DNA of 22,677 bases from Botryllus schlosseri (taxonomy: Eukaryota; Chordata; Ascidiacea; Stolidobranchia; Styelidae): the NCBI GenBank assembly GCA_000444245.1, contig ATSW01008124.1, forward strand, positions 1 to 22,677, in the 5' to 3' direction. The notes below the pieces were generated by a model. The model searched no databases and was not told the DNA's origin. It saw only the letters and a list, made by a program, of their open reading frames with translations. Numbering within the stretch: position 1 is the stretch's first letter; the number at the start of each line of letters is the position of its first letter. Shown piece by piece: positions 17,701-22,667 of this stretch. Position numbers and translations under genes: made by a program.

Positions 17701-17794
17701 GTCAGGATCTCCTCACGGGTCGGATGATAACCTTCTGGACTGAGGCATTTGGCGTATACGATGCTGTTTTGAGCCGCATGATTCGCATGATTAG
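2657..17794 (-). CDS. SNCAIP: Synphilin-1-like gene, 11 coding exons (5' end incomplete)
   Basis: Eleven minus-strand exons join in one reading frame across ten GT-AG introns and give 2652 coding bases when one base from a missing upstream exon is added. The product has ankyrin-like repeats, then a coiled coil, then a long low-complexity tail, which is the order known for synphilin-1. The best marker is LCVGYLVVVETCMSLAQQL in exon 5, against LCSRYLVVVETCMSLASQV in human SNCAIP as I recall it. GHLACVRWMV in exon 3 matches human GQLECVRWMV. Human synphilin-1 is a cytoplasmic adaptor that binds alpha-synuclein and ubiquitin ligases such as parkin and SIAH; whether this homologue does so is unknown. 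The N-terminus is not defined. Introns range from 211 to 4164 bases, and the largest are swollen by transposons. An alternative identity as a generic ankyrin protein is unlikely, because similarity runs through the repeats into the flanking helix. Confidence 0.9.
2740..3318 (-). other. SNCAIP-like intron 10 with a Penelope terminal-repeat fragment
   Basis: This GTGAGT...TTTCAG intron contains, at about 2925-3000, a fragment starting TTCTTTTGAATTCTCTACTAG. It matches the terminal repeats of the Penelope-like element at 10520-12117, including the GTCAGCCGAAAATATTCGGG block. It is a solo, diverged fragment. Nothing else is recognised here. Confidence 0.6.
3319..3930 (-). CDS. SNCAIP: SNCAIP-like exon 10, serine-rich tail
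   Basis: The largest exon, 612 bases, starts in phase 1 after TATACTTGACAG and ends in phase 1 before the consensus donor GTGAGT. It is dominated by Ser, Thr, Asn and Pro, with many SS and SSP motifs (for example KKQSSSPASSARSS) and a basic patch FLRKVQPPSPTIGRGKSP. It is very likely disordered and a good substrate for proline-directed kinases, though that is inference. The human tail is also rich in SSP repeats. Plus-strand open frames over this exon are shadows. Confidence 0.85.
3931..4628 (-). other. SNCAIP-like intron 9 with decayed repeat
   Basis: The GTAATT...TGACAG intron holds, from 4031 to about 4540, sequence starting AGGGATGGGCCGATTATGG with scattered GGTATCG, ATCGCCGAT and AAGTAACAAGTAAC motifs. 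This looks like one or two decayed non-autonomous DNA transposons. I could not pair their ends or find a target duplication. Confidence 0.35.
4629..4942 (-). CDS. SNCAIP: SNCAIP-like exon 9, basic low-complexity tail
   Basis: A 314-base exon that starts in phase 2 after CTCTTCTCGTTGCAG and ends in phase 1 before GTAATT. It encodes DRMAEASRWFLVQQAGGKAH, then a basic stretch (QRMRQTANTFLRPKHHQSAH), then Pro-, Ser- and Asn-rich sequence ending SASTVANDE. The start DRMAEASRWF continues the helical character of exon 8. No known domain is visible. The acceptor has a good pyrimidine tract, and the phases match both neighbours. Confidence 0.8.
4943..5850 (-). other. SNCAIP-like intron 8; possible hAT end at 5064
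   Basis: In this GTAACG...TTGCAG intron, 5064 begins CAGGGCTACTCAACTATAT, which resembles one end of a hAT transposon. I could not find a matching end or a target duplication, so it may be a remnant. The rest has no feature I recognise. Confidence 0.3.
5851..6025 (-). CDS. SNCAIP: SNCAIP-like exon 8
   Basis: A 175-base exon found by looking for a phase-1 start and phase-2 end between exons 7 and 9. The acceptor is CACCTCTGTCTTCGCAG and the donor is GTAACG. It encodes TSDEVAAVSASMQGAKAW, then EIMAMDEVLRLARDSRYL and SPTISVRTEDSTMESKEVL. The middle looks helical (EIMAMDEVLRLA) and the end is acidic and Ser/Thr rich. I see no clear human counterpart. Support comes from the strong acceptor, the exact phase fit on both sides and the open frame. 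Confidence 0.75.
6026..6454 (-). other. SNCAIP-like intron 7
   Basis: A compact GTAAGT...TCGCAG intron of 429 bases. AT-rich, with no repeat or RNA gene that I can recognise. Confidence 0.6.
6455..6862 (-). CDS. SNCAIP: SNCAIP-like exon 7, low-complexity tail
   Basis: A 408-base exon that starts in phase 1 after TATGTTTTCAG and ends in phase 1 before the consensus donor GTAAGTG. It encodes DSIVSQKRPSLPKDTVDGG and continues through a stretch rich in Pro, Ser, Thr, Gln and basic residues, ending STTKKDRSTKPNP. No domain is recognised and the segment is probably disordered. Human synphilin-1 has a similarly Ser/Pro-rich tail after its coiled coil. The reading frame runs on upstream of the acceptor into hydrophobic residues, but these fall in the intron and should not be read as a signal peptide. 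Confidence 0.82.
6863..7608 (-). other. SNCAIP-like intron 6 with AGTACTTC-type repeat
   Basis: A GTAGGA...TTTCAG intron. Positions about 7166-7292 contain TACTTTTAGAAGTACTTC, a string like TACTCAAGTAG, and GCTTCTACTTCTACTAAAG. Similar strings recur at about 20505-20625 and 21840-21870, so this is probably one repeat family. Its limits are unclear. Confidence 0.35.
7609..7745 (-). CDS. SNCAIP: SNCAIP-like exon 6, coiled coil
   Basis: A 137-base exon that starts in phase 2 after CTGTATTCAG and ends in phase 1 before GTAGGA. It encodes LVKDNANLKSQVQALNEAK and then TAARQSVEERIKATLQG, a run of charged residues with leucine or valine at heptad-like spacing, followed by acidic SSCDEDE. In human synphilin-1 a coiled coil also follows the ankyrin block at once, and there it takes part in the interaction with alpha-synuclein. 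Sequence identity here is low, so the assignment rests on position, phase and heptad pattern. Confidence 0.85.
7957..8126 (-). CDS. SNCAIP: SNCAIP-like exon 5, fifth ankyrin repeat and conserved helix
   Basis: A 170-base exon that starts in phase 0 after CATTCATGCAG and ends in phase 2 before GTGAGA. VLVGKGASVTVLN completes the fourth repeat, NGDTPGQVADKNGMD forms the fifth, and LCVGYLVVVETCMSLAQQL is the most conserved block of the whole gene compared with human synphilin-1. This block is the strongest single argument for the identification. The exon ends in LIRVKLENE and leads directly into the coiled coil of exon 6, the same order as in human. Confidence 0.93.
8230..8547. mobile_element. 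Short non-autonomous hAT element
   Basis: The element starts CAGCGGTTCTTAG and ends TTGAGAACCACTG, which are inverted ends typical of hAT transposons. Flanking 8-bp sequences are CTGTAACG (8222-8229) and CTGTAAGG (8548-8555), seven of eight identical, as expected for a hAT target duplication. It is 318 bases, with no transposase remnant that I recognise. It lies in intron 4 of the SNCAIP-like gene. Confidence 0.8.
8504..8618. repeat. Direct repeat, copy 1 (partner at 8787-8895)
   Basis: This stretch, spanning the last 44 bases of the hAT element at 8230-8547 plus its downstream flank, recurs about 280 bases further on with roughly 80 percent identity by eye. Shared strings include AGCGTAA, AATGTTCACGATTAAGT and AAGGGAATAT. 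Because host flank is included, this looks like a local duplication rather than a second insertion. Confidence 0.65.
8787..8895. repeat. Direct repeat, copy 2 (partner at 8504-8618)
   Basis: This is the second copy of the local duplication. It reads GATTTCCGATTAGCGTAAAG, then GTTTAGAACCAACGCTATAA and AATGTTCACGATTAAGT. It lacks the left part of the hAT element, so on its own it would not be recognised as a transposon. Confidence 0.65.
8896..9777 (-). other. Part of intron 4 without recognised features
   Basis: AT-rich intronic sequence. I see short chance frames only, and no repeat ends, RNA gene or exon-like segment that would fit the SNCAIP-like protein. Confidence 0.5.
9778..10032 (-). 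repeat. tRNA-derived SINE, copy 2 (full-length-like)
   Basis: On the minus strand it starts GTGGCAAGATGGCATAGTGG, with a tRNA A-box-like GGCATAGTGG. It has a B-box-like GGTTCTAGTCC (complement of about 9968-9979) and ends in an A-rich tail near CAATAATACAGCGACAA. The body matches the SINE at 12950-13680 closely, for example ACAAGTCGGCAGCTACGGA in both. SINEs of this type use an internal RNA polymerase III promoter and borrow a LINE's enzymes. It is fused head to tail with an older copy at 10033. Confidence 0.85.
10033..10150 (-). repeat. tRNA-derived SINE, copy 3 (old 3' fragment)
   Basis: The plus strand TGTTGTTGCATCATTATTCA followed by TGGTCAATTACACCAGGCTG matches the complement of the SINE tail region in copies 1 and 2. 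Identity falls off toward 10150, so the 5' part is missing or decayed. It abuts the head of copy 2 and forms a tandem pair in which copy 2 sits next to the A-rich tail of copy 3. Confidence 0.65.
10520..10709 (-). repeat. Penelope-like terminal repeat, arm 1
   Basis: About 190 bases in inverted orientation to 11927-12117. It includes the last codons and stop of the coding frame (TATCACCTAAAATAG on the minus strand), then TCGAAATTTCATGCTGGTGA and GTCAGCCGAAAATATTCGGG. Fragments recur at about 2925-3000, 12545-12945 and 13705-13800. Confidence 0.85.
10695..11690 (-). CDS. Penelope-like reverse transcriptase / GIY-YIG endonuclease (partial)
   Basis: The longest open part encodes 331 residues. 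It begins at YRRYVDDTF, the catalytic YxDD box of reverse transcriptase (residues about 4-10), followed by SLSFLDVLVEKR and the typical VFRKPTFTGQYLRWNS. Near residues 211-236 is VVYEYRCHCDCGYVGRT with SRRLQDRINQH, a GIY-YIG nuclease core with a Cys/His-rich lead. ALESTFIKIHQPKL at about 307-320 supplies the conserved glutamate. An upstream part of the palm (DGLAMGSPLGPILAN) lies in the same frame beyond a break, and the N-terminal third is absent. The enzyme family primes reverse transcription at a nick it makes. This copy should be inactive. Confidence 0.88.
   Translation of the reverse strand: MYRRYVDDTFVIFRNESECDQFLIRLNSLHPALQFTIEKERNNSLSFLDVLVEKRNTNKFETSVFRKPTFTGQYLRWNSFSPRRRKINLIGTLVHRALMLCSGNKLSLELDYIRKILLDNGYPEHVISRGMERKLTQFNAEKRTEPTARTIKDVYIHLPWIGPISTRFEKQLIYAVGKCYDTVKTNVIFTTTQLLPSTRKDVLPALQQSNVVYEYRCHCDCGYVGRTSRRLQDRINQHVPRFIRTRAPRDVKSSPLTHPLKIDADRSKAINSVIGKHLLDNPICANNYRDDRFRIVGRGRSQFHFCALESTFIKIHQPKLCQQKEFVYHLK
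11927..12117 (+). repeat. Penelope-like terminal repeat, arm 2
   Basis: The near-perfect inverse of arm 1. It starts TATCACCTAAAAATAG and runs through CTACTAGTTGCTGACG to TACTATTTAATTGTA. Because it too carries the tail of the coding frame, the arm was copied from the 3' end of an element. Confidence 0.85.
12190..12240. repeat. Short inverted repeats around ACATGGTT
   Basis: AACCATGTAAT and ATTACATGGTT face each other at about 12203-12234, and another TTACATGGTT lies near 12159. They can form a small hairpin beside the Penelope arm in intron 4. No element is recognised. Confidence 0.35.
12291..12479 (-). CDS. SNCAIP: SNCAIP-like exon 4, third and fourth ankyrin repeats
   Basis: A 189-base, phase 0/0 exon of 63 codons with acceptor CTCTGGTCCAG and donor GTAAGC. 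LPHVAARYNQDQVLDYLCEQ aligns with human LIHYAGCYGQEKILLWLLQF. NTATHEAAAQGHLKALQ aligns with human NSAVHVASQHGYLGCIQ. The following exon supplies VLVGKGASVTVLN, against human TLVEYGANVTMQN, so the join falls inside the fourth repeat. The linker between WMV and the third repeat is about ten residues longer than in human. The exon lies only 174 bases upstream, in transcript terms, of the Penelope-like element in the next intron. A different frame of the same stretch is open for longer, but it encodes nothing recognisable. Confidence 0.9.
12545..12945. repeat. Decayed inverted pair of Penelope terminal-repeat fragments
   Basis: Minus-oriented fragments at about 12545-12570 (ATTGAAACACACCCGAATAT) and 12802-12850 (ACAACTAGTAGATAATTGAA) are followed by a plus-oriented one at about 12912-12949 (CTACTGACGATTACCCCTG). 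The centre, 12850-12900, is a loose palindrome around GCATGCGCAATGCGCATG. This looks like an old head-to-head pair of terminal repeats without a coding body. About 215 bases at 12580-12795, starting near CAATCATCATCATTGG, are foreign to the repeat and unidentified. Confidence 0.5.
12950..13680 (+). repeat. tRNA-derived SINE, copy 1 (split by a hAT element)
   Basis: The A box TAGCGTAGTGG (12968-12978) and B box GGTTCGAGTCC (13459-13469) lie on either side of the hAT element at 12985-13423. Without that insertion they would be about as far apart as in a tRNA. The body after the B box matches SINE copy 2, and the end is an A-rich AATAATACAAACAACAACAA tail. ACCCCTG before (12943-12949) and after (13680-13686) is a probable target duplication. 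The target was a Penelope terminal-repeat fragment. Confidence 0.85.
12985..13423. mobile_element. Non-autonomous hAT element, copy A, inserted in a SINE
   Basis: The 439-base element begins TAGTGTTGCAATTAAACAAA and ends with the approximate inverse (reverse complement TAGGGTTGCATTTGAAACAA). It is flanked by GGTATAAT (12977-12984) and GGTATGAT (13424-13431), an 8-bp target duplication with one difference. Subterminal sequence is rich in GTTTTAAACA-type strings. The element is related to copy B at 20638-21782, sharing ATTATGCCATAATNGTGTAA and the 3' end. It splits the tRNA-like head of SINE copy 1. Confidence 0.85.
13705..13800 (+). repeat. Penelope terminal-repeat fragment
   Basis: TCCTCTACTAGTTACTGACG and CCTGACGAGTGTTAGCCCGA, followed by AAATATTCGGGTTTGATTC, match the arms of the Penelope-like element with several differences. 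It lies just beyond the SINE, so this part of intron 3 is a stack of insertions. Confidence 0.7.
13801..15413 (-). other. Remainder of intron 3
   Basis: No gene or clear transposon end is recognised. A short GAGTC simple repeat, CGAATCGAGTCGAGTCGAGT, lies at 14931-14950. The stretch belongs to the GTGGGA...GTCCAG intron of 2934 bases. Confidence 0.5.
15414..15491 (-). CDS. SNCAIP: SNCAIP-like exon 3, second ankyrin repeat (78-base exon)
   Basis: This short exon of 26 codons was found by searching the minus strand for the residues missing between exons 2 and 4. It reads RGHLACVRWMVENT and then SARKELIASSRQ. The first part matches human NGQLECVRWMVSET, and KELIASS may correspond to human AELSCS. 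The acceptor is TATCTCTATAG and the donor is GTGGGA; both boundaries are phase 0, in agreement with the neighbours. An alternative acceptor two bases further in would break the phase. The donor is weaker than consensus, so the 3' edge could move slightly. Confidence 0.82.
15492..16585 (-). other. SNCAIP-like intron 2
   Basis: A GTATGC...CTATAG intron of 1094 bases with two ambiguous bases (near 15695 and 15760). I see no repeat ends, RNA gene or extra exon. Confidence 0.5.
16586..16765 (-). CDS. SNCAIP: SNCAIP-like exon 2, first ankyrin repeat
   Basis: This is a 180-base, phase 0/0 exon of 60 codons, with acceptor TTTCCTTTACAG and donor GTATGC. It encodes ERGNTILHLAATAGQLQSI, a clear ankyrin signature that matches human NGNNLLHIAASQGHAECL. 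It continues into FLMGGPLAD and MTPTALAVM, which match human SLMGEDCL and LTPAGLAIK. The exon carries one ambiguous base (N at 16638), so one residue after PLAD is undetermined. It joins exon 3 so that TPTALAVM is followed directly by RGHLACVRWMV, exactly as in the human protein. Confidence is high. Confidence 0.9.
16914..17036. repeat. AACTAG / AACTAT simple repeat
   Basis: Degenerate tandem hexamers, first ACTATA-type and then AACTAG-type, run for about 120 bases in intron 1. A smaller patch of the same kind is at 17388-17409. The two patches bracket the hairpin cluster at 17163-17309. Confidence 0.85.
17163..17309. other. Cluster of three hairpins in intron 1
   Basis: GGGTTAG (17163-17169) pairs with CTAACCC (17180-17186). 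CTGCTAAC (17186-17193) pairs with GTTAGCAG (17206-17213). GTTGCC (17259-17264) pairs with GGCAAC (17304-17309) around an inner AACGAC / GTCGTT stem (17278-17283 with 17297-17302). The three lie in 147 bases with higher GC than the flanks. It could be part of a MITE or a structured RNA. I do not recognise a family. Confidence 0.5.
17490..17794 (-). CDS. SNCAIP: SNCAIP-like exon 1 of those found (N-terminal region)
   Basis: This 305-base exon begins in phase 1 after an acceptor ending TTCCAG and stops in phase 0 before donor GTAATT. It starts at residues ANHANHAAQNS, then IVYAKCLSPEGYHP, which resembles human VYSKFRPVKRVSP. The middle is Ser/Thr rich. The end, MTDMFNAVTRGDLRTL, aligns with the human helix just before the first ankyrin repeat (VKSILNIVKEGQISLL). 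The polypyrimidine tract of the acceptor is weak. A second possible acceptor, CAAAACAG about 28 bases inside, would give a phase-2 start, so the 5' edge is less certain than the 3' edge. No ATG in this exon is obviously the start, and an upstream exon is expected. Confidence 0.75.
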
Positions 17795-18401
17795 CTGGAA
17801 TTTCAAGTTATTCGTGAGTGTTATGAGGGTGAAAGTAGGGCTGGAGTACTCGAATCTAAATCGAGTAATGGAATGATACGCTTTCTTGCCACTAAGAGTA
17901 AATGTCTCGACACTATTTTCAATTGAATTCCGGCTGTAAGCCTCGATTGGTAGTATAGGAGCATACGAAACATGTATTACAAAGATATGCACTCTACTGT
18001 AAATGATATTTCTATGGCGTCGTAACATTGTCGCAATAGTGCAATTAAATATCATGTTGTCTGTAAATGATATCAAACCGGATTTATATTTTTGGGGTCG
18101 AATAAAAAGTACATATCCGAAAAGTCCACTTCATACCTACACTCTTGACGCAATAATGAATGCTATCTGACTACCCCATACGACTCGATGCCGCATCAAT
18201 TAGGTAATCGATTCTGCGCAACCCGCACGGTAGGATGAAAGACAAAAAGCTCCTAATATCCTTGTAGTCGGATATACTCGTAGTCAGTATTTGCCCCGTA
18301 GTTTTTTAGGGATATCTTTGCAAGTGTGCATATCTGTACTGCACATTTATCAATCACTCATACGCCGGAAATGTTATGAATAATTCTTAAGTGCTTCGTT
18401 C
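17795..18401 (-). other. Upstream stretch without recognised exon
   Basis: Upstream of the first assigned exon I find no segment that resembles the synphilin-1 N-terminus. A 124-codon frame here overlaps that exon in a different frame, extends through its acceptor and has no family resemblance, so it is treated as chance. Confidence 0.45.
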
Positions 18402-18409
18402 GTCTAAGC

Positions 18410-19883
18410 CAGGGGTTCTCAACTTCCGTTGTATAACGGGCCGCATTGCAACAGTAAATGACGCTGCGGGCCGCAGAACATTATTACCATGTATTTTTGG
18501 GCTACTATTAAATTTGGGCTTCTGTAGCCTATCTATACCAATCGTATACGGGCATTTAGGACATTTTTATGAATTCTAAAGCATTGATGGACGGCGTTCG
18601 TAAGTTTGCAGTTGCTGTATTTTTGTGAGAATAAGTATCTTCCAGCGGCGCAAGTAATTCCCTTCATGGAGCGTGTATTGCATTCGTTACCAAGTCGTTA
18701 TATGCAGCTTCGAACTCTTCCGCCAGAGACCCGAAATCTCTGTTTCAATGCGTGAGCGAGCAAGCATTAAATTACTGTCACTTTTTCAGTACTGAGGCAA
18801 TTATCACTTTAAGCTCGCAAATATATGAGAAGAAGTCTGGCGTTCGGGGTTATTTCTGAGCAAACCAATCAACCCTTCTCCTTTCATTCCATAGTTACAA
18901 AAGTCAGCTTTATCAAGTTGATGTTTTTCGCTGGTCCCTCCCAACTTTTGCCCCGCCAGCATTTCGTCTGCAAAGATGCCCACTCTGATAAATGTACCCA
19001 GATAATTAGCTCTGCAATGTATGTGGACTGTGGAGCCAGTGGATTAGTCCAATACGAGGCTACCGTAGTCTTCGCGGCAACGTGTTTTAGAACATGCGGT
19101 AAAAGATCGACGGACATTGCTGTTACTTATCTGGTCACGGTTGAATCAGACAACTGTGACGTCGAAATTTGTCAGGTGATGTGGTCCTTGGTGCTAAGGG
19201 CCGGAAACAGCGAATATTCGCACAGTATGTTAAAGTTTAATTGAAATACACCTTCTCTAGCAGATTTATTTGGTTTAGTGATATTCCAATCAATCAGTAA
19301 CGTCGTCGGCAATTTTAACAATGTCTCGAAATTTGAATTGCTTGGTTTGACAGCTAGGTAGCAGTGATCAGGTTATATGTATAACTCCAGAAGAAACTGT
19401 CTTGGTACCATTGTAAGCTTCAACCCTTCTTTACTACTAGTGTTCTTCGACAAATATGACACATTGGTTTTCCGTTAATATCCGAGAAAGAAAATTCATT
19501 GTTGCGCGAAGAGCTACAAACCCAGTTTTCGACGTTTAATGTCCCGTTCCTTGTTCTTGTTTCTGTTCAAATCATTCGCGGTGAGTGAAACACTCTTTAC
19601 AAGTGTACTACGAAGCGGGGTCCCCTTGAACCAGAGTCCAGCCGAATAGCGATTCAAAACAATAACAATCTAAACTCGAGCGTATATCAAGAATCCAGAA
19701 CACATCAAAGAATGAGTAATCAAATGAAACAGAGACGGTGCGATAAGAGAGTCAAGTAGCTAAATTGATATGTAACAATACCGTGCCACTAATAATTGCG
19801 TTCATGATGAAAGATGTCGCGGGCCGCAAAACGAACGTCTGCGGGCCGCATGCGGCCCGCGGCCCGCGGGTTGAGAACCCCTG
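18410..19883. mobile_element. hAT transposon with GCGGGCCGC subterminal repeats
   Basis: The ends are CAGGGGTTCTCAAC and GTTGAGAACCCCTG, a perfect 14-base terminal inverted repeat. The identical 8-bp flanks GTCTAAGC (18402-18409 and 19884-19891) are a clean target duplication. GCGGGCCGC-like motifs crowd both ends (about 18438-18477 and 19817-19868). The 1474-base length is too short for a full hAT transposase gene. The longest frame inside (18825-19244, 139 residues) shows no BED finger or hAT dimerisation motif that I can see. Intact duplication and matching ends suggest a fairly recent, non-autonomous insertion. Confidence 0.92.
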
Positions 19884-19891
19884 GTCTAAGC

Positions 19892-20629
19892 TATAAGTAA
19901 TAAAGTAGGTACGCCTTATTATGGAATGACTCTTTTATGTTGTACCTGTCCCGAACCCATCATTTACTACAAACGGTGACTGAACAGCGAAGAGTAATGT
20001 TATGATTGCGTCGCATAAATTCCTTGCGGAAGCGAGCGCTATATTTGGAATCGCTGATCTGAACATTCATACGCGCTAAGAAGGATGTCATTAAGACACG
20101 CTCTATTGTAAAGAAAATGTTAAATATCCGGATTGAGTCATAAATATGGAATGGTATGTAGTATGCGGCAGAGCAAAACTCTATCACTTCATTACAAACG
20201 GCTATGGAATTTCAGATGACTTGACAACTGAGAGCAAGCCGCCGACGTTTCCGCTAAAACTAAACATACAACTTATATATACTCTGTCTAAAGCCTAACC
20301 GATATATGAAATTACGGAGATACCTAGAAAACGATTTCTAGCACATTCAACGATAACCCCGATATATTCGTCCCATTTTCAAAGGATATGGCATCTATCT
20401 TGAGGGACTTTATTGGAACAGATTTAAATCCATTGCTATGCTATGGGAACGAAATGAATCAGAATGGCTGCATCTGGGCAACTGTAAACAGAGTTGGTCA
20501 GTTGCGAAGTACTAATACTTTTTTCAGAGCACTCAAGTTTGTTCCGACTACTTTCTTTATTACTCAAGTAGTCATGACTTTAGACTATACTTCTACTAAA
20601 CTCGGCGTAGAATACTTACTTTTTAATCA
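19892..20629. other. Stretch between two hAT elements
   Basis: No exon, RNA gene or complete element is recognised. About 20505-20625 carries TACTTTTTTCAGAGCACTCA-like and CTATACTTCTACTAAACT strings that resemble a repeat also seen near 7166-7292. A 141-codon plus-strand frame (20388-20813) runs through this repeat into the next hAT element and is judged a chance frame. Confidence 0.45.
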
Positions 20630-20637
20630 CTTGCAAT

Positions 20638-21782
20638 TAGGGTTACATTTAAAACAAACGGTAAAAATGCCTTTACCAAAATGCCTTTCTTTAAATTGTT
20701 ATCATACTATTTATGTAGAAATTGGGAAGATGGTCATTATTTCAAAACCCACTCTGTGGCTGAATTTTTTTAAATACACTGCCGTGTCTCGGAAATCCGC
20801 GAATTCGATTTGACATGAATGAGTGCCGGAAATCCACTAATTTACACAAAAATATGTGGTTGCGAATGTCATAATAACGCGTAGGCCTAACGCGGCCGAC
20901 AACACCTTTGGGTCTGATCGCAACATACATGGCACCAATATAACGTCCAGCCTAGTTAATACTATGTAGCAGCTTATCTTGAAGTTATTCTGGTATAAAA
21001 GTTATGTATATATCAGGAGAAAATGGATTATTTTGCAAGCGAATTTATTGCGAAACCCCAACAAAACATCTCTAAACAGCAATTTGTTTGTATCAGTATA
21101 GCCTATTGGCAATTTGGCGACTAAAATGAGTTTGCACAGTATATTATTACATCTCAGACGGCTATTCTATTTACGTGAGTCCTTAAGTTTAAGCAGTTAT
21201 GAAGCGAAATTGTTTCGTGATTTCTCTAATTAAAAGAAAATAGAAATTAGGTTATCACACATTTTGCAAATTTGGATGTATCGCGGACTCCCCGAAATGG
21301 CTTCGCGGACCCCCGGTTGAGTACCACTGAATTATGCCATAATGGTGTAAATACTTTCAAAAAACATGTCCTATGAGCCTACGGACGATACGCACCCAAT
21401 GCAGTCGACCTATACGATATGCAGGGGGTGGAACCCTCGAAATCGTCGTCGGCTTGATAGCTATAGCATGAAGATATTGATCATTGGTACGGAATAAGTG
21501 TTCTGATGATGGTGATGACCGACGACAGTATAAATGCTGCATAACGATGTAGTACTGGCCAAATATATTTTGGTCTGTTTGGGACAGTGGTCAGAAGCCC
21601 TTTTCGTCGAAGGAGTCATATTTACTCTAAATTTTCTATTGTCAATGCCAATTCATTGTGACGCAACCATTAAAGATTCGTGATGTCATGGCTACAAAAC
21701 AACAATAAAAACATGTTTTGAACAAGGGCTATGTTTTAAGGATGTTTGTTTTGAATTGATATTTGCTTTAAATGCAGCCCTA
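20638..21782. mobile_element. Non-autonomous hAT element, copy B, carrying a further insertion
   Basis: The element starts TAGGGTTACATTTAAAACAA and ends in the inverse of TAGGGCTGCATTTAAAGCAA. It is flanked by identical CTTGCAAT (20630-20637 and 21783-21790). It is related to copy A (12985-13423), but 1145 bases long instead of 439. The extra interior ends at about 21330 with GCGGACCCCCGGTTGAGTACCACTG-type sequence, the end of a different hAT family, right where copy A sequence (AATTATGCCATAATGG) resumes. The left boundary of the inner insertion is not clear, though TCCGCGAA near 20800 is a candidate. Confidence 0.88.
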
Positions 21783-21924
21783 CTTGCAATTGGCCACTGC
21801 TATTAGACCGAGAGTAGAGATTTACGACTTCTATTTGTGCTTGAGTATCAACAATGAGTACTTCTACCACCTCTGCCTGTAAGCTATAAGAAATAGATGA
21901 CAATTCCCAGTCTATGGGTGGCAT
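21783..21924 (-). CDS. Weak candidate for the first coding exon of the SNCAIP-like gene
   Basis: On the minus strand ATG at 21922-21924 opens MPPIDWELSSISYSLQAEV, then VDTQAQIEVVNLYSRSNSS. IDWELSSISYS loosely resembles human IDFSDDISYS near the start of synphilin-1. The frame runs into the target duplication of hAT copy B. The phase to the first assigned exon cannot be confirmed. Part of the stretch (GAGTACTTCTACCACCTCTG on the plus strand) looks like a repeat also seen near 7166-7370. Chance is a real possibility. Confidence 0.2.
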
Positions 21925-21949
21925 ATTATACTTCTCTGACTCCCTATAC

Positions 21950-22667
21950 CAGGGCTGGCCAACCTTTTCAGCCAAAGGGCCACATTCGATTGACAAACTA
22001 TTGCGCGGGCCACCATCCGCGCGAAGCGCGAAATTTTTTTAAATTTCATAGGTAAATAATATTGTCACTTAACTATGTTGCGGGCCTGCTGTATATCGTT
22101 GGGATAAGTTTGCGAGGGCTGGGCTATTCGGCGCATGGACAATTGGACATATCGATATCGAAAGCTGCGATCAACATGCGTTAATCATTTCGTGCCCAGG
22201 TTTCATAGTCGACGGTCTTACTGCGAGCGCAAACGCAAGGTCGCATATGTTGAACGACACTTTGTCTCGTAATCGCGAATATAGTTAGACTCAATCTGAT
22301 ACATTGGGTGTTCTTCAATTTTCACAAAAGGGCAACAATTTTAAAAACAAGAAATCGAGGGACAACATATTGCGCTAAGCTTGTAGAAAATTCTTATCTT
22401 TGATAAATCTATCGCAAATTATTCTGCTGTATTGTAGTGTACGAAGATATAGGCTACCAATATGTGAATGGTTGATGGATCTGTCAATGAGTCGAAACTG
22501 ATATTTTACTTATCACATCTCAAGTGTTGCGACCAGACTAATAAATTTTTGGTTGGCCTTGCAAGTTCACAATCTGTGCGATCCATGTTTGATGATATTA
22601 GAAATTTCGGAAATTACCTCGCGGGCCACTCAAAACCATCTCGCGGGCCACGGGTTGGCCGGCCCTG
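21950..22667. mobile_element. Non-autonomous hAT element with GCGGGCCAC repeats
   Basis: The ends are CAGGGCTGGCCAACC and GGTTGGCCGGCCCTG, inverted repeats with one difference. The identical 8-bp flanks CCCTATAC (21942-21949 and 22668-22675) are the target duplication. GCGGGCCAC motifs lie near both ends. It is 718 bases with no transposase frame. It is a different family from the element at 18410, though the design is similar. Confidence 0.92.

Noticed and set aside
18825-19244. A 139-residue frame inside the hAT element as a transposase
   Set aside because: I see no BED finger, catalytic motif or dimerisation motif, so I do not call it a gene.
20388-20813. A 141-residue plus-strand frame
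   Set aside because: It crosses the boundary of hAT copy B and has no domain or codon pattern that supports it.
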